Origin: Arcobacter siniprincipis
Lineage (GTDB): Bacteria; Campylobacterota; Campylobacteria; Campylobacterales; Arcobacteraceae
Length of the DNA: 64,000 nt
Direction of reading: 5' to 3'
NCBI RefSeq assembly: GCF_048571125.1
Contig: NZ_CP182343.1
Span: 2,914,001-2,978,000 of the forward strand
Shown: positions 41,186-51,055 of the stretch, one piece after another
How the letters are laid out: every line of letters starts with the position of its first letter
Numbering within the stretch: the first letter of the stretch is position 1
Program-made: the position numbers and the translations under genes
Notes under the pieces: generated by a model
What the model was told of the DNA's origin: nothing
What the model saw: the letters and a program-made list of their open reading frames with translations, nothing else
Databases searched by the model: none

Positions 41186-42772
41186 CTATTTGTTCTGATT
41201 AAATTGAAGTCCAAAATCTACTTCAATACTTAAATCTTGATTTTTCAAGAATATTATTGGATAAGATACATTTATTGAGTATAACTCTTTATTTAAGTTA
41301 CTCAATAAATTAAAAAACTCTATAGGTGAATTTATTATCATATTTACTCTATAATTGTATGTTGAAATATTCAAATTAAATGTTGAATCATACACTAACA
41401 CTGCACTTTTTGGCAATATAATTTTCAACTGATCACTTACTCTTTTTACAGGCATAAATCCATCATTTATATATTTGGGAAGTGCCTCATTATATATCTT
41501 ACTTGTATCAATTTCAACGGGATCACTATTATATATACTTACATCAAGAGCAATATTTTTTGAATCTTTTACTTGTATATTTGAGTATTTATAAAATTTT
41601 AAAAGTTTAGGCTGTATATCTTTAATATAAGAATCAGGAGTTAGCATTTTACCAGTAATTGTAGAATTATCACTTTTAACTTCTAAAGTGTCTACCACCA
41701 TATCATAAGGAACTGCATTTAATAAAACTACTATATCATCTCTTATTTGATTATTTGCATTTATATGATTTGGCAAAGTATATTGTTTTTCAATAGTTAT
41801 TTTTTTAGGTTCTTCTTTTTTAATTGTTTTAATTTTTTGAACAATCTGTACAACTTTATCTTTATAATAAATCCCACTACCAGTTATTACTAATAAAAAT
41901 ATCAATAGTAATATAATCCATTTAGTTGAAGACTTGCCTTTTTTAACTCTTGGTTTTACATAAGTTTGTAATAATCTATTAGGACCTCTTGAAAGTTCAT
42001 AAATAGAATCTTTTAATGAAATATAGTGATAATGCGTACTTATCATTATATCGTCTTCTAATTGCTGAATTTGTTCATCACTTAATTGTTTAATTGTATA
42101 CAAAATATCTATTTTATCTACAAAACACTCGCTTTTATTAGTATAAAATTCTTTAAGTGTTTTAGAAATAAAATTTTGTAATTCTAAAAAATAAACTTCA
42201 TCATAAAGTTTTTGACCCAATACTTCTGATTCATAAAATCTAGAGCTTTTTATATCTTTGAATTCAGGAACTTTTTGTATTTTATTAAAAACAATCTTAT
42301 TTAACTCATTTACAATTACAATATAAATATAATCGCTAACTGTTAAAACAACTAGTGTATTAGAAGTTGGATTTTGTTCTAAATGAAGATTTAAAACTTG
42401 AAAAGGAGAAAATACATAATCTAATCCAGTAAACTCAAAATAGTGTTCTACTTCAAAAAGTTTTTCTTTTTTTACAACAACATCAAAACTATTATTTAAT
42501 TGAACTTTTGAATACTCTAATAATTTTTTATTAGTTTTATTGATTATCTTTTCATCTTGGCATAAACACAAAGTTGAAATAAAAGTTTTTGGAATTGCTT
42601 CTTGCCATTGATTTATTTTTTGTGCAATATCCCTTGAGAGTATCTCGTCATGAATTATAAAAGTTGATTCTTCTGTTTTATCTAAATCTTCATTTTTAAG
42701 TTTTTTAAAGTCAATTTTTAATTGTGTATCATATTTTAAAATACTTATATATTGAGAATTTTTTGCAAACAT
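41186..42772 (-). CDS. Membrane protein of PilM/PilN-like layout, unknown function
   Basis: A 528-residue protein. The N-terminal cytoplasmic part (about 1-280) has a possible actin-like/PilM or GspL character; a single helix (about 288-308) follows a lysine-rich stretch, then a short basic linker and a periplasmic part (about 340-528) of repeated alpha/beta units like PilN/PilO. This would place pilus- or secretion-assembly functions in one chain, but no motif proves it and no pilus gene is adjacent. It is convergent with mqnE and starts a minus-strand run with the DUF374, miaB and HP0268 genes. Confidence 0.7.
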   Translation of the reverse strand: MFAKNSQYISILKYDTQLKIDFKKLKNEDLDKTEESTFIIHDEILSRDIAQKINQWQEAIPKTFISTLCLCQDEKIINKTNKKLLEYSKVQLNNSFDVVVKKEKLFEVEHYFEFTGLDYVFSPFQVLNLHLEQNPTSNTLVVLTVSDYIYIVIVNELNKIVFNKIQKVPEFKDIKSSRFYESEVLGQKLYDEVYFLELQNFISKTLKEFYTNKSECFVDKIDILYTIKQLSDEQIQQLEDDIMISTHYHYISLKDSIYELSRGPNRLLQTYVKPRVKKGKSSTKWIILLLIFLLVITGSGIYYKDKVVQIVQKIKTIKKEEPKKITIEKQYTLPNHINANNQIRDDIVVLLNAVPYDMVVDTLEVKSDNSTITGKMLTPDSYIKDIQPKLLKFYKYSNIQVKDSKNIALDVSIYNSDPVEIDTSKIYNEALPKYINDGFMPVKRVSDQLKIILPKSAVLVYDSTFNLNISTYNYRVNMIINSPIEFFNLLSNLNKELYSINVSYPIIFLKNQDLSIEVDFGLQFNQNK

Positions 42773-42783
42773 AAAAACCTCTT

Positions 42784-43398
42784 TTATTTCATTGCATTAA
42801 CTAAAAGTTTATTTTGTATAAACTCTTTAGCTTGGGGCATATCTAAATTCGATACACTAAACGGCTCACTCACATAAAAATCTATCACACCAAATGGTTT
42901 TGGAATAATAAACTTATCCCAAGAATTAAATTGCCAATATTTACTTGGCTTACAATTGAATGCTAAAATTTTAGCATCAGTTTTCTTATGAATTGCTACT
43001 ATTCCATCAGCAACAGAAAATCTAGGCCCTTTTGGACCATCAGGAGTGATTGCAATATCATCTCCACCTTTTAACTCTTTTATTGCACCAATTAAAGCTT
43101 TAGTTCCACCCCTAGTACTTGATCCTCTAATAGAATAAATTCCCAAATACTCAACAGTTTTAGTAATTGCTTCTCCATCTTTGTGGTCACTTATCATAGC
43201 ACTTACTTTACCTTTTGGTTTAAGTTTTTGATAATTAAATGGTTGCATTAAAAGTTCACCATGCCAAAAAGAGACGATGTAAACATCATCTTTTAACTCT
43301 TTTGGATGGTGAAAATTCTTTTTATTTGTTAAATATACAAATCTTACAAATAATTGCAAAAAAAATGGCACAATTCGTGTTATAAAAAAAAGCTTCAT
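42784..43398 (-). CDS. DUF374 family acyltransferase-like protein
   Basis: A 204-residue membrane-associated protein of the lysophospholipid acyltransferase superfamily: SFWHGELLMQPF supplies the catalytic His, and DIAITPDGPKGPRFSVADG is the substrate-binding motif of the DUF374 branch. It probably acts on lipids or lipid A precursors; the exact acceptor is unknown. Its ATG overlaps the miaB stop by 4 bases. Confidence 0.9.
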   Translation of the reverse strand: MKLFFITRIVPFFLQLFVRFVYLTNKKNFHHPKELKDDVYIVSFWHGELLMQPFNYQKLKPKGKVSAMISDHKDGEAITKTVEYLGIYSIRGSSTRGGTKALIGAIKELKGGDDIAITPDGPKGPRFSVADGIVAIHKKTDAKILAFNCKPSKYWQFNSWDKFIIPKPFGVIDFYVSEPFSVSNLDMPQAKEFIQNKLLVNAMK

Positions 43399-44714
43399 TC
43401 GCTTATTACTTCACCTTTTAATGCTGTTCTGCTTGCATCATTTATTTTTACTTTTACAAATTTTCCAAGAAGTTCATCACTTCCTTTTACAAAAACCTGA
43501 CACCAATTATCTGTAAATCCACAAACTTCACCATCAGATTTTAGATTCTCAACTAAAATTTCAACAGTTTTTCCAACATATGAATTCATGTGTTCAACTA
43601 AATGTTCTTTATGCAAGTCGATTACTTTTATTAATCTAGCACCTGCAATTTCATCATCTATCTCTTGATCTTTTAAAGCTAAGGCTGCTGTATTTGGACG
43701 AGGAGAATATTTGAAGTTAAATATTTGATCAAATTTAACCTTTTCTATTACATCCATAGTATCTTCAAAATCTTCTTGTGTTTCCCCTGGAAAACCAACA
43801 ATAATATCAGTTGTAATTCTAACATTTGGTACAAGTCTTCTAATTTTTTCTGCTCTATTTAAGAACCACTCTTTTGTGTATCCTCTTTTCATAGCTTTTA
43901 AAATAGAAGTAGAACCACTTTGAAGTGGCATATGGATACATTTACTAATTTTTGGGTTAGAAGAAAACTCTTCAATAAACTCATCATCCATATGTAAAGG
44001 ATGGGGAGATGTAAATCTTATTCTTCTTAAACCCTCTATTTTAGATATCTCTTGCAAAAGTTTAGTAAAAGTTGTTTTTGCTCTTTTATCTGAGAATCTT
44101 CTTCCATAAGAGTTAACATTTTGCCCTAAAAGCATAACTTCTACTGCACCTTTGTCCACATCTTTTTGGATTTGTTGAACAATCATTTCAGGTGGGATAG
44201 ATATCTCATCACCCCTTGTTGCAGGAACAATACAATATGTACACTCTTTATCACACCCAATTGAAATGTTTACAGAAGTTTTGTACATAGAAGTTTCACT
44301 TCTAGCAAATTCATAAGTACTATCATCATTTTCTATTGAAATTTCAACAGCACCCTTTACATCAATAATATCTTTTATTTTTGAAATATTTCTAGCACCT
44401 ACAACAAAATCAACATAAGGCGCTCTTTTAATAATATCTTTTCCTAAATGTGATGCCGTACAACCACAAACACCAATTTTAGCTCCATCTTTTTTCTTAG
44501 CATTAAACTGCCCTATTTCTGAAAAAAGTTTTTGCACTGGCTTTTCTCTTACTGAACAAGTGTTGATAATAATAAGATCTGCATCTTCCATATTATCAGT
44601 TGTTTTATAATCTTTATACTTTTCTAATTCAGCAATTATGTGTTGGCTGTCAGTATCATTCATCTGACAACCAAGCGTTTGTATAAATAATTTTTTAGAT
44701 TCTTCTTTACTCAT
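43395..44714 (-). CDS. miaB: MiaB, tRNA 2-methylthio-adenosine synthase
   Basis: Methylthiolates N6-isopentenyladenosine at position 37 of tRNAs. The 439-residue protein has the UPF0004 domain with three cluster cysteines (LGCQMND, NTCSVRE, GVCGCTA), the radical SAM motif GCDKECTYCIVP, and a C-terminal TRAM domain (about 370-436). It sits between the DUF374 and HP0268 genes on the same strand. Confidence 0.96.
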   Translation of the reverse strand: MSKEESKKLFIQTLGCQMNDTDSQHIIAELEKYKDYKTTDNMEDADLIIINTCSVREKPVQKLFSEIGQFNAKKKDGAKIGVCGCTASHLGKDIIKRAPYVDFVVGARNISKIKDIIDVKGAVEISIENDDSTYEFARSETSMYKTSVNISIGCDKECTYCIVPATRGDEISIPPEMIVQQIQKDVDKGAVEVMLLGQNVNSYGRRFSDKRAKTTFTKLLQEISKIEGLRRIRFTSPHPLHMDDEFIEEFSSNPKISKCIHMPLQSGSTSILKAMKRGYTKEWFLNRAEKIRRLVPNVRITTDIIVGFPGETQEDFEDTMDVIEKVKFDQIFNFKYSPRPNTAALALKDQEIDDEIAGARLIKVIDLHKEHLVEHMNSYVGKTVEILVENLKSDGEVCGFTDNWCQVFVKGSDELLGKFVKVKINDASRTALKGEVISE

Positions 44715-44732
44715 TATAATTTCACTTTAAAA

Positions 44733-44975
44733 TTAAAGTGCATGTACCTCATACATATATTCATCCTCAGCTAAACCGTATTTTACTTCTCTAAAATACA
44801 CATTGAAACCTTCACCTTCTAGGCTATCTACTAATGACATCATGTCTTTATGTGAATTATCTTTATCAAAATAAAATATTTTTTGCCCAAGTTCTTTTAA
44901 CTCTTCAACTATCTTATCAATTTTTACTTTTTTTGGTTTTTCATTCAATTCGTTTCTTGCGAACAATAATTCCAT
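44733..44975 (-). CDS. HP0268 family small protein
   Basis: An 80-residue protein matching Helicobacter HP0268 (IFYFDKDNSHKDMMSLVDSL and EYMYEVHAL are close to that protein as I recall it). HP0268 was reported to have a Smr-like fold with nuclease activity. The family is largely confined to Campylobacterota and supports the taxonomic call. It is upstream of miaB with an 18-base gap. Confidence 0.88.
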   Translation of the reverse strand: MELLFARNELNEKPKKVKIDKIVEELKELGQKIFYFDKDNSHKDMMSLVDSLEGEGFNVYFREVKYGLAEDEYMYEVHAL

Positions 44976-45125
44976 CTCTATAAGCCTTTTATGTTTAAAT
45001 TTAACTATATATTTTATCTTAAAGTTACTTTTATTTTTATAAAAGAAGTTTTAGATATAATATTGTTCTACATTCACATTGAAAATCACAAAAATCATAG
45101 TTCAATGTTAAAAAAAAGGTTATAA

Positions 45126-46301
45126 ATGGATAAGATAATTGATATACTAGATTCTATTGCTTATGAAAAAGGAATTAAATCTGAGCATGTTGAAACTGCG
45201 TTGAAAGAAGCACTAATTAAAACTGGTGAAAAGATGGTTGATCATACTTTAATTTTTGATGCAGAGATTGATAGAAAAAATAAAAGACTAAAACTTTTTC
45301 AAAAAATTGAAGTTGTAAAAGATGATGATAAAAGACTTCAAGGAGAAGAAGTTGATAAATATGACAACATTATTAACCCTGAAAATTTTATTCCTTTAAG
45401 TGAAGCAAAAGAGATTGATGCAGATTTAGATATTGGGGACTTTTTAGATTATGATTTAGAATTTGAAAATATGGGAAGAAATGCTGCAACAATTCTTCAC
45501 AATAATTTTGAATATAGACTTCAAAGATATATAGAAGAAAATCTTGTATCAAAATATAAATCTAAAATCGGAAAAATCATAAATGGTTCAGTAGCAAGAG
45601 TTGATAGAGCTGAAAATACTTTTGTTGAAATTGGCGAAGTAAAAGGTATGCTTACTAGAAAAAGTAGAATAAAAGGTGAAACTTTTAAAGTTGGAGATAA
45701 CTTAAAAGCAGTTGTAAAAGCTGTTACTATTGATAAAACAAATGGTTTAATCATTGAGTTATCAAGAACAAGTCCAAAATTCCTTGAAGCTCTTTTAGCA
45801 CTAGAAGTTCCTGAACTAAAAGATGAAAGAATTACAATAGAAGCAAGTGCTAGAATCCCAGGAAGTAGAGCTAAAATAGCACTTTCTACTATGGATCCAC
45901 AAATAGACCCTATTGGTTCTGTTGTTGGTGTTAAGGGTGTTAGAATAACATCAGTTAGCCAACAATTACATGGGGAAAATATTGATTGTGTTGAGTATTC
46001 AACTATTCCTGAAATGTTTGTTGCACGAGCTTTAAGTCCAGCTATTATTAAAAGTGTACAAATTATGAAATCTGAAAAATATGATGAAAAAGATAAGGCA
46101 ATTGTTACAATTTCAAGTGACCAAAAATCAAAAGCAATCGGTAAATCAGGATTAAATATTAGACTAGCTTCAATGCTTACAAAATGTGAAATTGAACTTG
46201 TGGAAGTTGGAGATAATGCACAAAGCACTGAAGGTTCAACAGAAATTCCAAATGATGAAAGAAGAAAAGATACTTCAGAATTAGAGGCTTTATTTAAATA
46301 A
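45126..46301 (+). CDS. nusA: Transcription termination/antitermination factor NusA
   Basis: RNA polymerase-associated factor of 391 residues: an N-terminal domain, an S1 domain (about 145-215; GKIINGSVARVDRAENTFVE) and two KH domains (SVVGVKGVRITSVSQQLHGE; GKSGLNIRLAS). It lacks the C-terminal acidic repeats of the longer enterobacterial protein, which is normal here. Its stop overlaps the cysS start by one base. Confidence 0.95.
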   Translation: MDKIIDILDSIAYEKGIKSEHVETALKEALIKTGEKMVDHTLIFDAEIDRKNKRLKLFQKIEVVKDDDKRLQGEEVDKYDNIINPENFIPLSEAKEIDADLDIGDFLDYDLEFENMGRNAATILHNNFEYRLQRYIEENLVSKYKSKIGKIINGSVARVDRAENTFVEIGEVKGMLTRKSRIKGETFKVGDNLKAVVKAVTIDKTNGLIIELSRTSPKFLEALLALEVPELKDERITIEASARIPGSRAKIALSTMDPQIDPIGSVVGVKGVRITSVSQQLHGENIDCVEYSTIPEMFVARALSPAIIKSVQIMKSEKYDEKDKAIVTISSDQKSKAIGKSGLNIRLASMLTKCEIELVEVGDNAQSTEGSTEIPNDERRKDTSELEALFK

Positions 46302-47704
46302 TGGAAAAAATATTCATTTATGACTCTGTAAAAAAAGAGAAAGTTTTATTTGAGCCAATAGTTGAAAACCAAGCAAAAATATATGTTTGTGGACCAACAG
46401 TTTATGATGATTCTCATTTAGGACATGCTAGAAGTGCAATTGCTTTTGACATGTTACACAGAGTCTTAAAAATGAATAATCTAAATGTAACTATGACAAA
46501 AAACTTTACAGATATTGATGATAAAATCATAAAAAAAATGAATGAATCATCAAGATCTTTAGAAGATATCACAACACAATATATAAATGCTTACAAAGCT
46601 GATATGCACTCACTTAATATCTTAGATAATACACTTGAACCAAAAGCAACCCAAAACTTAAGTGCTATGATAGAGATGATAAATGATTTATTATCAAAAG
46701 ATATTGCTTATATAATTGAAGATGGTGTTTATTTTGATGTATCAAAAGATAAATCTTATGGAAATATCTCAAAAAGAGCAAGTGATGAAAACTCAATTGC
46801 TAGAGTTGAAGTAAACACTCAAAAAAGAAATTCATCTGATTTTGCCCTATGGAAGTTTGAAAAAGCAAATGATGTATCTTTTGAAGCTCCTTTTGGAAAA
46901 GGTCGTCCAGGCTGGCACATAGAGTGTAGTGCAATGATTGAAAAACACTTAGCATACAAAGATGAAGCTTATCAAATAGATATTCATGGAGGAGGAGCTG
47001 ATTTACTTTTTCCTCACCATGAAAATGAAGCTGCACAAACTAGATGTTCTTCACATAAAGAGTTAGCAAAATATTGGATGCATAATGGTTTTGTAACTAT
47101 TGATGGCGAAAAGATGAGCAAATCACTTGGTAACTCATTTTTCTTAAAAGATATTTTGAAATCTTATAGTGGTGAAGTTGTTAGATTTTATTTGCTAACC
47201 GCACATTATAGAACAGATTTTAACTTCAATGAAGAAGATTTAATCTCTTCTAAAAAAAGACTTGACAAATATTATAGAGTGAAAAAAAGAGTTTATGGAA
47301 GCACTGCTTCAGCTGTAAATAGTGAATTTAAAGCAAAAGTTTTAAGTGCCCTAAATGATGATATAAATAGTTCAAAAGCTATTTCGATTGTTGATGATAT
47401 GACAAACAATGCAAATGATAAATTAGATAAAAATCCAAAAGATAAAAATCTAAAAAAAGAGTTGATAGCAAACTTTGAATTTACAAATGATATTTTAGGA
47501 ATCTGTTTTAATGATGCATATGAGTATTTTCAATTTGGAATAGATAAAAATACAAAAGAAAAAATAGAAGCATTAATTGAAAAACGAACAGAAGCTAAAA
47601 AGTTAAAAGATTTTGACAGTGCTGATAATGTTAGAGATGAACTAACAGCTTTAGGAATTTCAGTTATGGATACACCAAATGGTGTGGTTTGGGAGAAATT
47701 ATAA
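46301..47704 (+). CDS. cysS: Cysteinyl-tRNA synthetase
   Basis: Class I synthetase of 467 residues charging tRNA-Cys. The N-terminal zinc Cys and HIGH-like motif are in VCGPTVYDDSHLGHARS; the zinc site continues in WHIECSAM and HHENE; the KMSKS motif is GEKMSKSLGNS. The C-terminal anticodon region (about 390-467) includes ALIEKRTEAKKLKDF. Directly follows nusA. Confidence 0.97.
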   Translation: MEKIFIYDSVKKEKVLFEPIVENQAKIYVCGPTVYDDSHLGHARSAIAFDMLHRVLKMNNLNVTMTKNFTDIDDKIIKKMNESSRSLEDITTQYINAYKADMHSLNILDNTLEPKATQNLSAMIEMINDLLSKDIAYIIEDGVYFDVSKDKSYGNISKRASDENSIARVEVNTQKRNSSDFALWKFEKANDVSFEAPFGKGRPGWHIECSAMIEKHLAYKDEAYQIDIHGGGADLLFPHHENEAAQTRCSSHKELAKYWMHNGFVTIDGEKMSKSLGNSFFLKDILKSYSGEVVRFYLLTAHYRTDFNFNEEDLISSKKRLDKYYRVKKRVYGSTASAVNSEFKAKVLSALNDDINSSKAISIVDDMTNNANDKLDKNPKDKNLKKELIANFEFTNDILGICFNDAYEYFQFGIDKNTKEKIEALIEKRTEAKKLKDFDSADNVRDELTALGISVMDTPNGVVWEKL

Positions 47705-47711
47705 ACTTCTT

Positions 47712-48671
47712 CTAAACCCTATAATCCACACTACTAATAACTCCTGCCTCACCATTTTCTTTCAAAAACATTGAACTTTGACCTCCATTTACTGAAGATA
47801 CATTTGCTAAATATATAGCTCCAATTCCTGAATCAGCTAAAGTTACGAGTGAGCCTTCACCATTTGCTTTCTTTTCCCAAACACGCAAATCATTAAATAC
47901 TGAATCATTTTCATCAATCCAACCATTTCCATCTTCGTCATATTTACTTAATTCTTTAAAGCCATCATTTGTATTTACTCCAAAAAGTTCACTTCCATCA
48001 TCAACTTTATTATTTCCATTTTTATCTATTGCTAAATAACTTGCATTATTCTGTAAAGTTGATATGTCATTATTTTTTTTATCTTTATTTACATCAAATT
48101 CAAAACCCATATTTCTTGGTACTTCACTTGTATCTCTTCCATCTTTTTTCATATCAATATAAAATGGATTATCTCCTTTTCCATAGGCATTTATTTTTGT
48201 TTCATGTCTTTGATAAAACTCATTTGAATATGAAAGGCTTAGATTGATTTTAAACTCACCATTTGATGTTTTAATAGTAGCTTGGGAACTAAAATCTATA
48301 GTTGTTTTTTCATAATACTCTTCTTTACTTTCATATGAAAAACCCCATTCTTGATTATTACCTGTAGTATAAGGATTATCTGGCACTTGAGCTTTACTTG
48401 AAGAATCATTTGGATATAAACTGATTTTATGATTCCCCTGAAACAAATGATTAAGTAATTGTTCTATTATTCTTTTTTTAATTGTATCTGCAACTGATAA
48501 ATCTGATTCACTACTAAAGACCAGTTTTTTAGGGTCAATATTTACTGACAAATCTTTATTATCATCTGGATTTTCTGTTTTTGTAAAAGAACTAGCACTT
48601 GTATTTTTTTCGTATTTTTGAACAAAGCTACTATTTGCTTGTAAATTTACTTCATAAGAATCTATTTTCAT
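47712..48671 (-). CDS. EF-hand-type calcium-binding protein, unknown function
   Basis: A 319-residue protein without a signal peptide. The C-terminal part carries two loops of the EF-hand/dockerin type (DKNGNNKVDDGSELFG and DEDGNGWIDENDSVF) followed by a segment typical of bacterial proteins with this repeat (DLRVWEKKANGEGSLVTL). The N-terminal two thirds are serine/asparagine-rich and unrecognised. The ATG at 48671 is favoured because AAAGGA lies seven bases upstream; a TTG two codons earlier is the alternative. Surface or flagellum-linked roles have been guessed for similar proteins, but none is shown here. Confidence 0.75.
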   Translation of the reverse strand: MKIDSYEVNLQANSSFVQKYEKNTSASSFTKTENPDDNKDLSVNIDPKKLVFSSESDLSVADTIKKRIIEQLLNHLFQGNHKISLYPNDSSSKAQVPDNPYTTGNNQEWGFSYESKEEYYEKTTIDFSSQATIKTSNGEFKINLSLSYSNEFYQRHETKINAYGKGDNPFYIDMKKDGRDTSEVPRNMGFEFDVNKDKKNNDISTLQNNASYLAIDKNGNNKVDDGSELFGVNTNDGFKELSKYDEDGNGWIDENDSVFNDLRVWEKKANGEGSLVTLADSGIGAIYLANVSSVNGGQSSMFLKENGEAGVISSVDYRV

Positions 48672-48766
48672 CTTCAATCCTTTTATCTATATTTAAGAAT
48701 TGTACAGTGAATTTAATTAATTTTTTGTTAAAAAAACTTTTTAGTTATTCTGGAATTTTGGGCATA

Positions 48767-48802
48767 AAAAAAGGAAAGAAGATAAATCTTCTTTCCTTTT
48801 TT
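48767..48802. terminator. Terminator of the rpsF-ssb-rpsR operon
   Basis: AAAAAAGGAAAGAAGAT pairs with its complement over 17 bp around a minimal centre. On the minus strand it ends in TTTTTTTATG, 18 bases after the rpsR stop. Confidence 0.9.
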
Positions 48803-48819
48803 AAAGTATTAACTAAAAC

Positions 48820-49077
48820 TTATCTTGCGTATGCCGCATCAGTAAGGTTTTTAGTATCTACAATATATGGAACCAATGCCATATGTCTTGCTCTTTTGAT
48901 TGCATTTTCAACCATTTCTTGAGCACTTTTAGAATTTCCAGTAAGTCTTCTAGGCATGATTTTACCTCTTTCACTCATTGAAATTCTTAATAAATCAGTG
49001 TTTTTATAATCAATGAAATCAATTTTCATCTCAGTATATTTACAATATTTTTTTCCGTATTTTCTTCTCTCAGCCAT
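48820..49077 (-). CDS. rpsR: 30S ribosomal protein S18
   Basis: An 85-residue ribosomal protein with the S18 core KIDFIDYKNTDLLRI, ISERGKIMPRRLTG-like segment and NAIKRARHMALVPY. It is third in the conserved rpsF-ssb-rpsR operon, 15 bases after ssb. Confidence 0.97.
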   Translation of the reverse strand: MAERRKYGKKYCKYTEMKIDFIDYKNTDLLRISMSERGKIMPRRLTGNSKSAQEMVENAIKRARHMALVPYIVDTKNLTDAAYAR

Positions 49078-49092
49078 TTTATTATCCTCTTT

Positions 49093-49620
49093 CTAGAACG
49101 GTATTTCGTCTTCGTCTATATCGATTTCTGGTATTTTATAACTACTATTTTCAGTTGTAGTTTTTATACCACCTTGAGCATAGTTGTTTTGAGCTGGTTG
49201 CTGCGGTTGATTGTACTGATTACTAGCTGGTTGTTGAGTTTGTGGTTGAGAATACTCACCTTCATACCCAGTATTAGCACCATTTTGTGAATCAGATTTT
49301 GAATCTAACATTTTCATAGTATCAACTCTTAAAGAGTGTCTACTTCTGTTAGTTCCATCTTGTGCAGTCCATTGTTCAAAAACAAGTCTTCCTTCTAATA
49401 ATACTTTAGAGCCTTTTCGTAAATATTGATTGGCAACCTCAGCACTTCTATTAAATATGTTGAAATCTAAAAAACAAACTTCATCTTTCTTTTCACCAGT
49501 ACTAGTCTTATAATTATAAGATGTTGCAATTGCACCTTTTGCTATTGCTGCACCACTTGGTAAATATCTCAATTCAATATCTCGTGTAAGATTTCCTATC
49601 ATAACTACTTTATTATACAT
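49093..49620 (-). CDS. ssb: Single-stranded DNA-binding protein
   Basis: A 175-residue protein with the OB fold at the N-terminus (NKVVMIGNLTRDIELRYLPS, FDIFNR-type strand LDFNIFNRSAEVA), a Gln/Asn-rich linker (about 115-160) and the acidic tip DEDEIPF that binds partner proteins. It lies between rpsF and rpsR, the usual arrangement. Confidence 0.96.
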   Translation of the reverse strand: MYNKVVMIGNLTRDIELRYLPSGAAIAKGAIATSYNYKTSTGEKKDEVCFLDFNIFNRSAEVANQYLRKGSKVLLEGRLVFEQWTAQDGTNRSRHSLRVDTMKMLDSKSDSQNGANTGYEGEYSQPQTQQPASNQYNQPQQPAQNNYAQGGIKTTTENSSYKIPEIDIDEDEIPF

Positions 49621-49640
49621 TTACGGCTCCTTTTATAAAA

Positions 49641-50003
49641 TTATGCCTTTGCAGCAGACTTTTTAGCTGCTTCATCACTTAGTTTAGTCCAAGCAGTAAC
49701 TTCTTTTTTACTCTCATATTTAATGAAAATAAATCTAATGATGTTTTCATTAATTCTATAATTTCTTTCTAATTCTAAGATAGAAGTTGTTGGTGCTCTA
49801 AAGTACATTACATAGTAATGACCTCTTTTATGCTTTTCGATTTCATAAGCTAGTTGTCTAGTTCCCATATCATCGAAAGATACGATTTCTCCACCATTTT
49901 TTTCAATGTTAGCTTTCACTAACTCAATCTGTGCTACAGTTTCTTCTTCAGTCATTGTAGGCTTTACAATAAACATTGTTTCATAATGTTTTATTCTTGA
50001 CAT
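49641..50003 (-). CDS. rpsF: 30S ribosomal protein S6
   Basis: A 120-residue protein with the S6 segments HYETMFIVKPTMTEEE and KRGHYYVMYFRA, first in the rpsF-ssb-rpsR operon. Strong AAGGAGAA ribosome site. Confidence 0.97.
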   Translation of the reverse strand: MSRIKHYETMFIVKPTMTEEETVAQIELVKANIEKNGGEIVSFDDMGTRQLAYEIEKHKRGHYYVMYFRAPTTSILELERNYRINENIIRFIFIKYESKKEVTAWTKLSDEAAKKSAAKA

Positions 50004-50071
50004 TCATTCTCCTTTTAGTTTTCGCCGGTATTATTAAAAATATCAGCAAGGTTTTTGTAAAGTCTGAGATT

Positions 50072-51055
50072 TTATCTAAGTTTGTCTGAAAATTTTCTTA
50101 GACTTGCTTGAATATATGCATTATGGTCTGGAATTTTTGAACTTTTCAAATCCAATTCCAAATCATTTAAGAAATTAAACAACTCTAAAAAGAGTTCTGG
50201 TTTTATTTTTATGGCTAGTTTTGTCTTCTTTTCCCAAATATTTTGAGGAGGAATATAACCTAGTATCTCTTTTGCATTTGGAGTTCCAATTGTTCTTGAA
50301 TATGAACTTATCATAAAAAGTTGATGCAAGAAAGCTCCAATTTGAGTTAATAAATTTATTTCATTCATTCCCTCTTCAAGTAAAAAGTGCAAATCTCTTT
50401 TTATTAATTGTCCACTTAATAAATTAAACAAAAAATCTTCTAAAGAAACAGACCCTATTCCAAAACAGTGTAGCTCTACAAGTTTTGAAGAGATAGATTC
50501 TTCGTTTAATATAGATAATTTCTTTAAATCGTTTACACTCAAATTTAAATCATTTCTGTGCATAAAATACAAATGGTTTAATGCAGATACTTCATACTTC
50601 AAACCTAATGCTCTAGCTTCACTTTCAAGTATTTGAATAGCTTCTCCTGGATATGGAGTAAACATTCTTACACTTACACTATTATTTTTACTTGTAAAAT
50701 ATCCACCCATGGTTTTAAAATCACCATCTCCCATACAAGCAAATATCACTTTTGAATCTTTATTTATATTACAAGCCTCTATTAATTCTGTAGTCTCATT
50801 TTTATTTAATTTTTTATTTAATTTTATAAGCAAAATATTTCTACTTGCAAAAAGAGATGATTGTAAAAGTTTATTTTTTACATATTTAAAATCAAAATCA
50901 TCAAAATAGACTTTTTCTATCTCTTCTCCAGCTGAAACACCTGTTGCTACAAGATTTGCATACTTTTCTACTAAATAATCACTTTGCCCATAAAACATAT
51001 ATGCAGAGAATTCTTTATTGGCTCTTAATAATCCATCAAACTCATTTTTATACAT
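50072..51055 (-). CDS. holA: DNA polymerase III subunit delta
   Basis: Clamp-loader wrench subunit of 327 residues. The start YKNEFDGLLRANKEFSAYMFYG and the AAA-like region (SKVIFACMGDG, SIKLSILNE-type segment) followed by ISSYSRTIGTPNAKEILG match the short HolA found in this phylum. It overlaps the RNase R-type gene by 8 bases. Confidence 0.85.
   Translation of the reverse strand: MYKNEFDGLLRANKEFSAYMFYGQSDYLVEKYANLVATGVSAGEEIEKVYFDDFDFKYVKNKLLQSSLFASRNILLIKLNKKLNKNETTELIEACNINKDSKVIFACMGDGDFKTMGGYFTSKNNSVSVRMFTPYPGEAIQILESEARALGLKYEVSALNHLYFMHRNDLNLSVNDLKKLSILNEESISSKLVELHCFGIGSVSLEDFLFNLLSGQLIKRDLHFLLEEGMNEINLLTQIGAFLHQLFMISSYSRTIGTPNAKEILGYIPPQNIWEKKTKLAIKIKPELFLELFNFLNDLELDLKSSKIPDHNAYIQASLRKFSDKLR

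Noticed and set aside
45521..46228. 235-codon minus-strand frame across nusA
   Set aside because: nusA on the plus strand has clear S1 and KH domains; the antisense frame has no start signals or recognisable domain.
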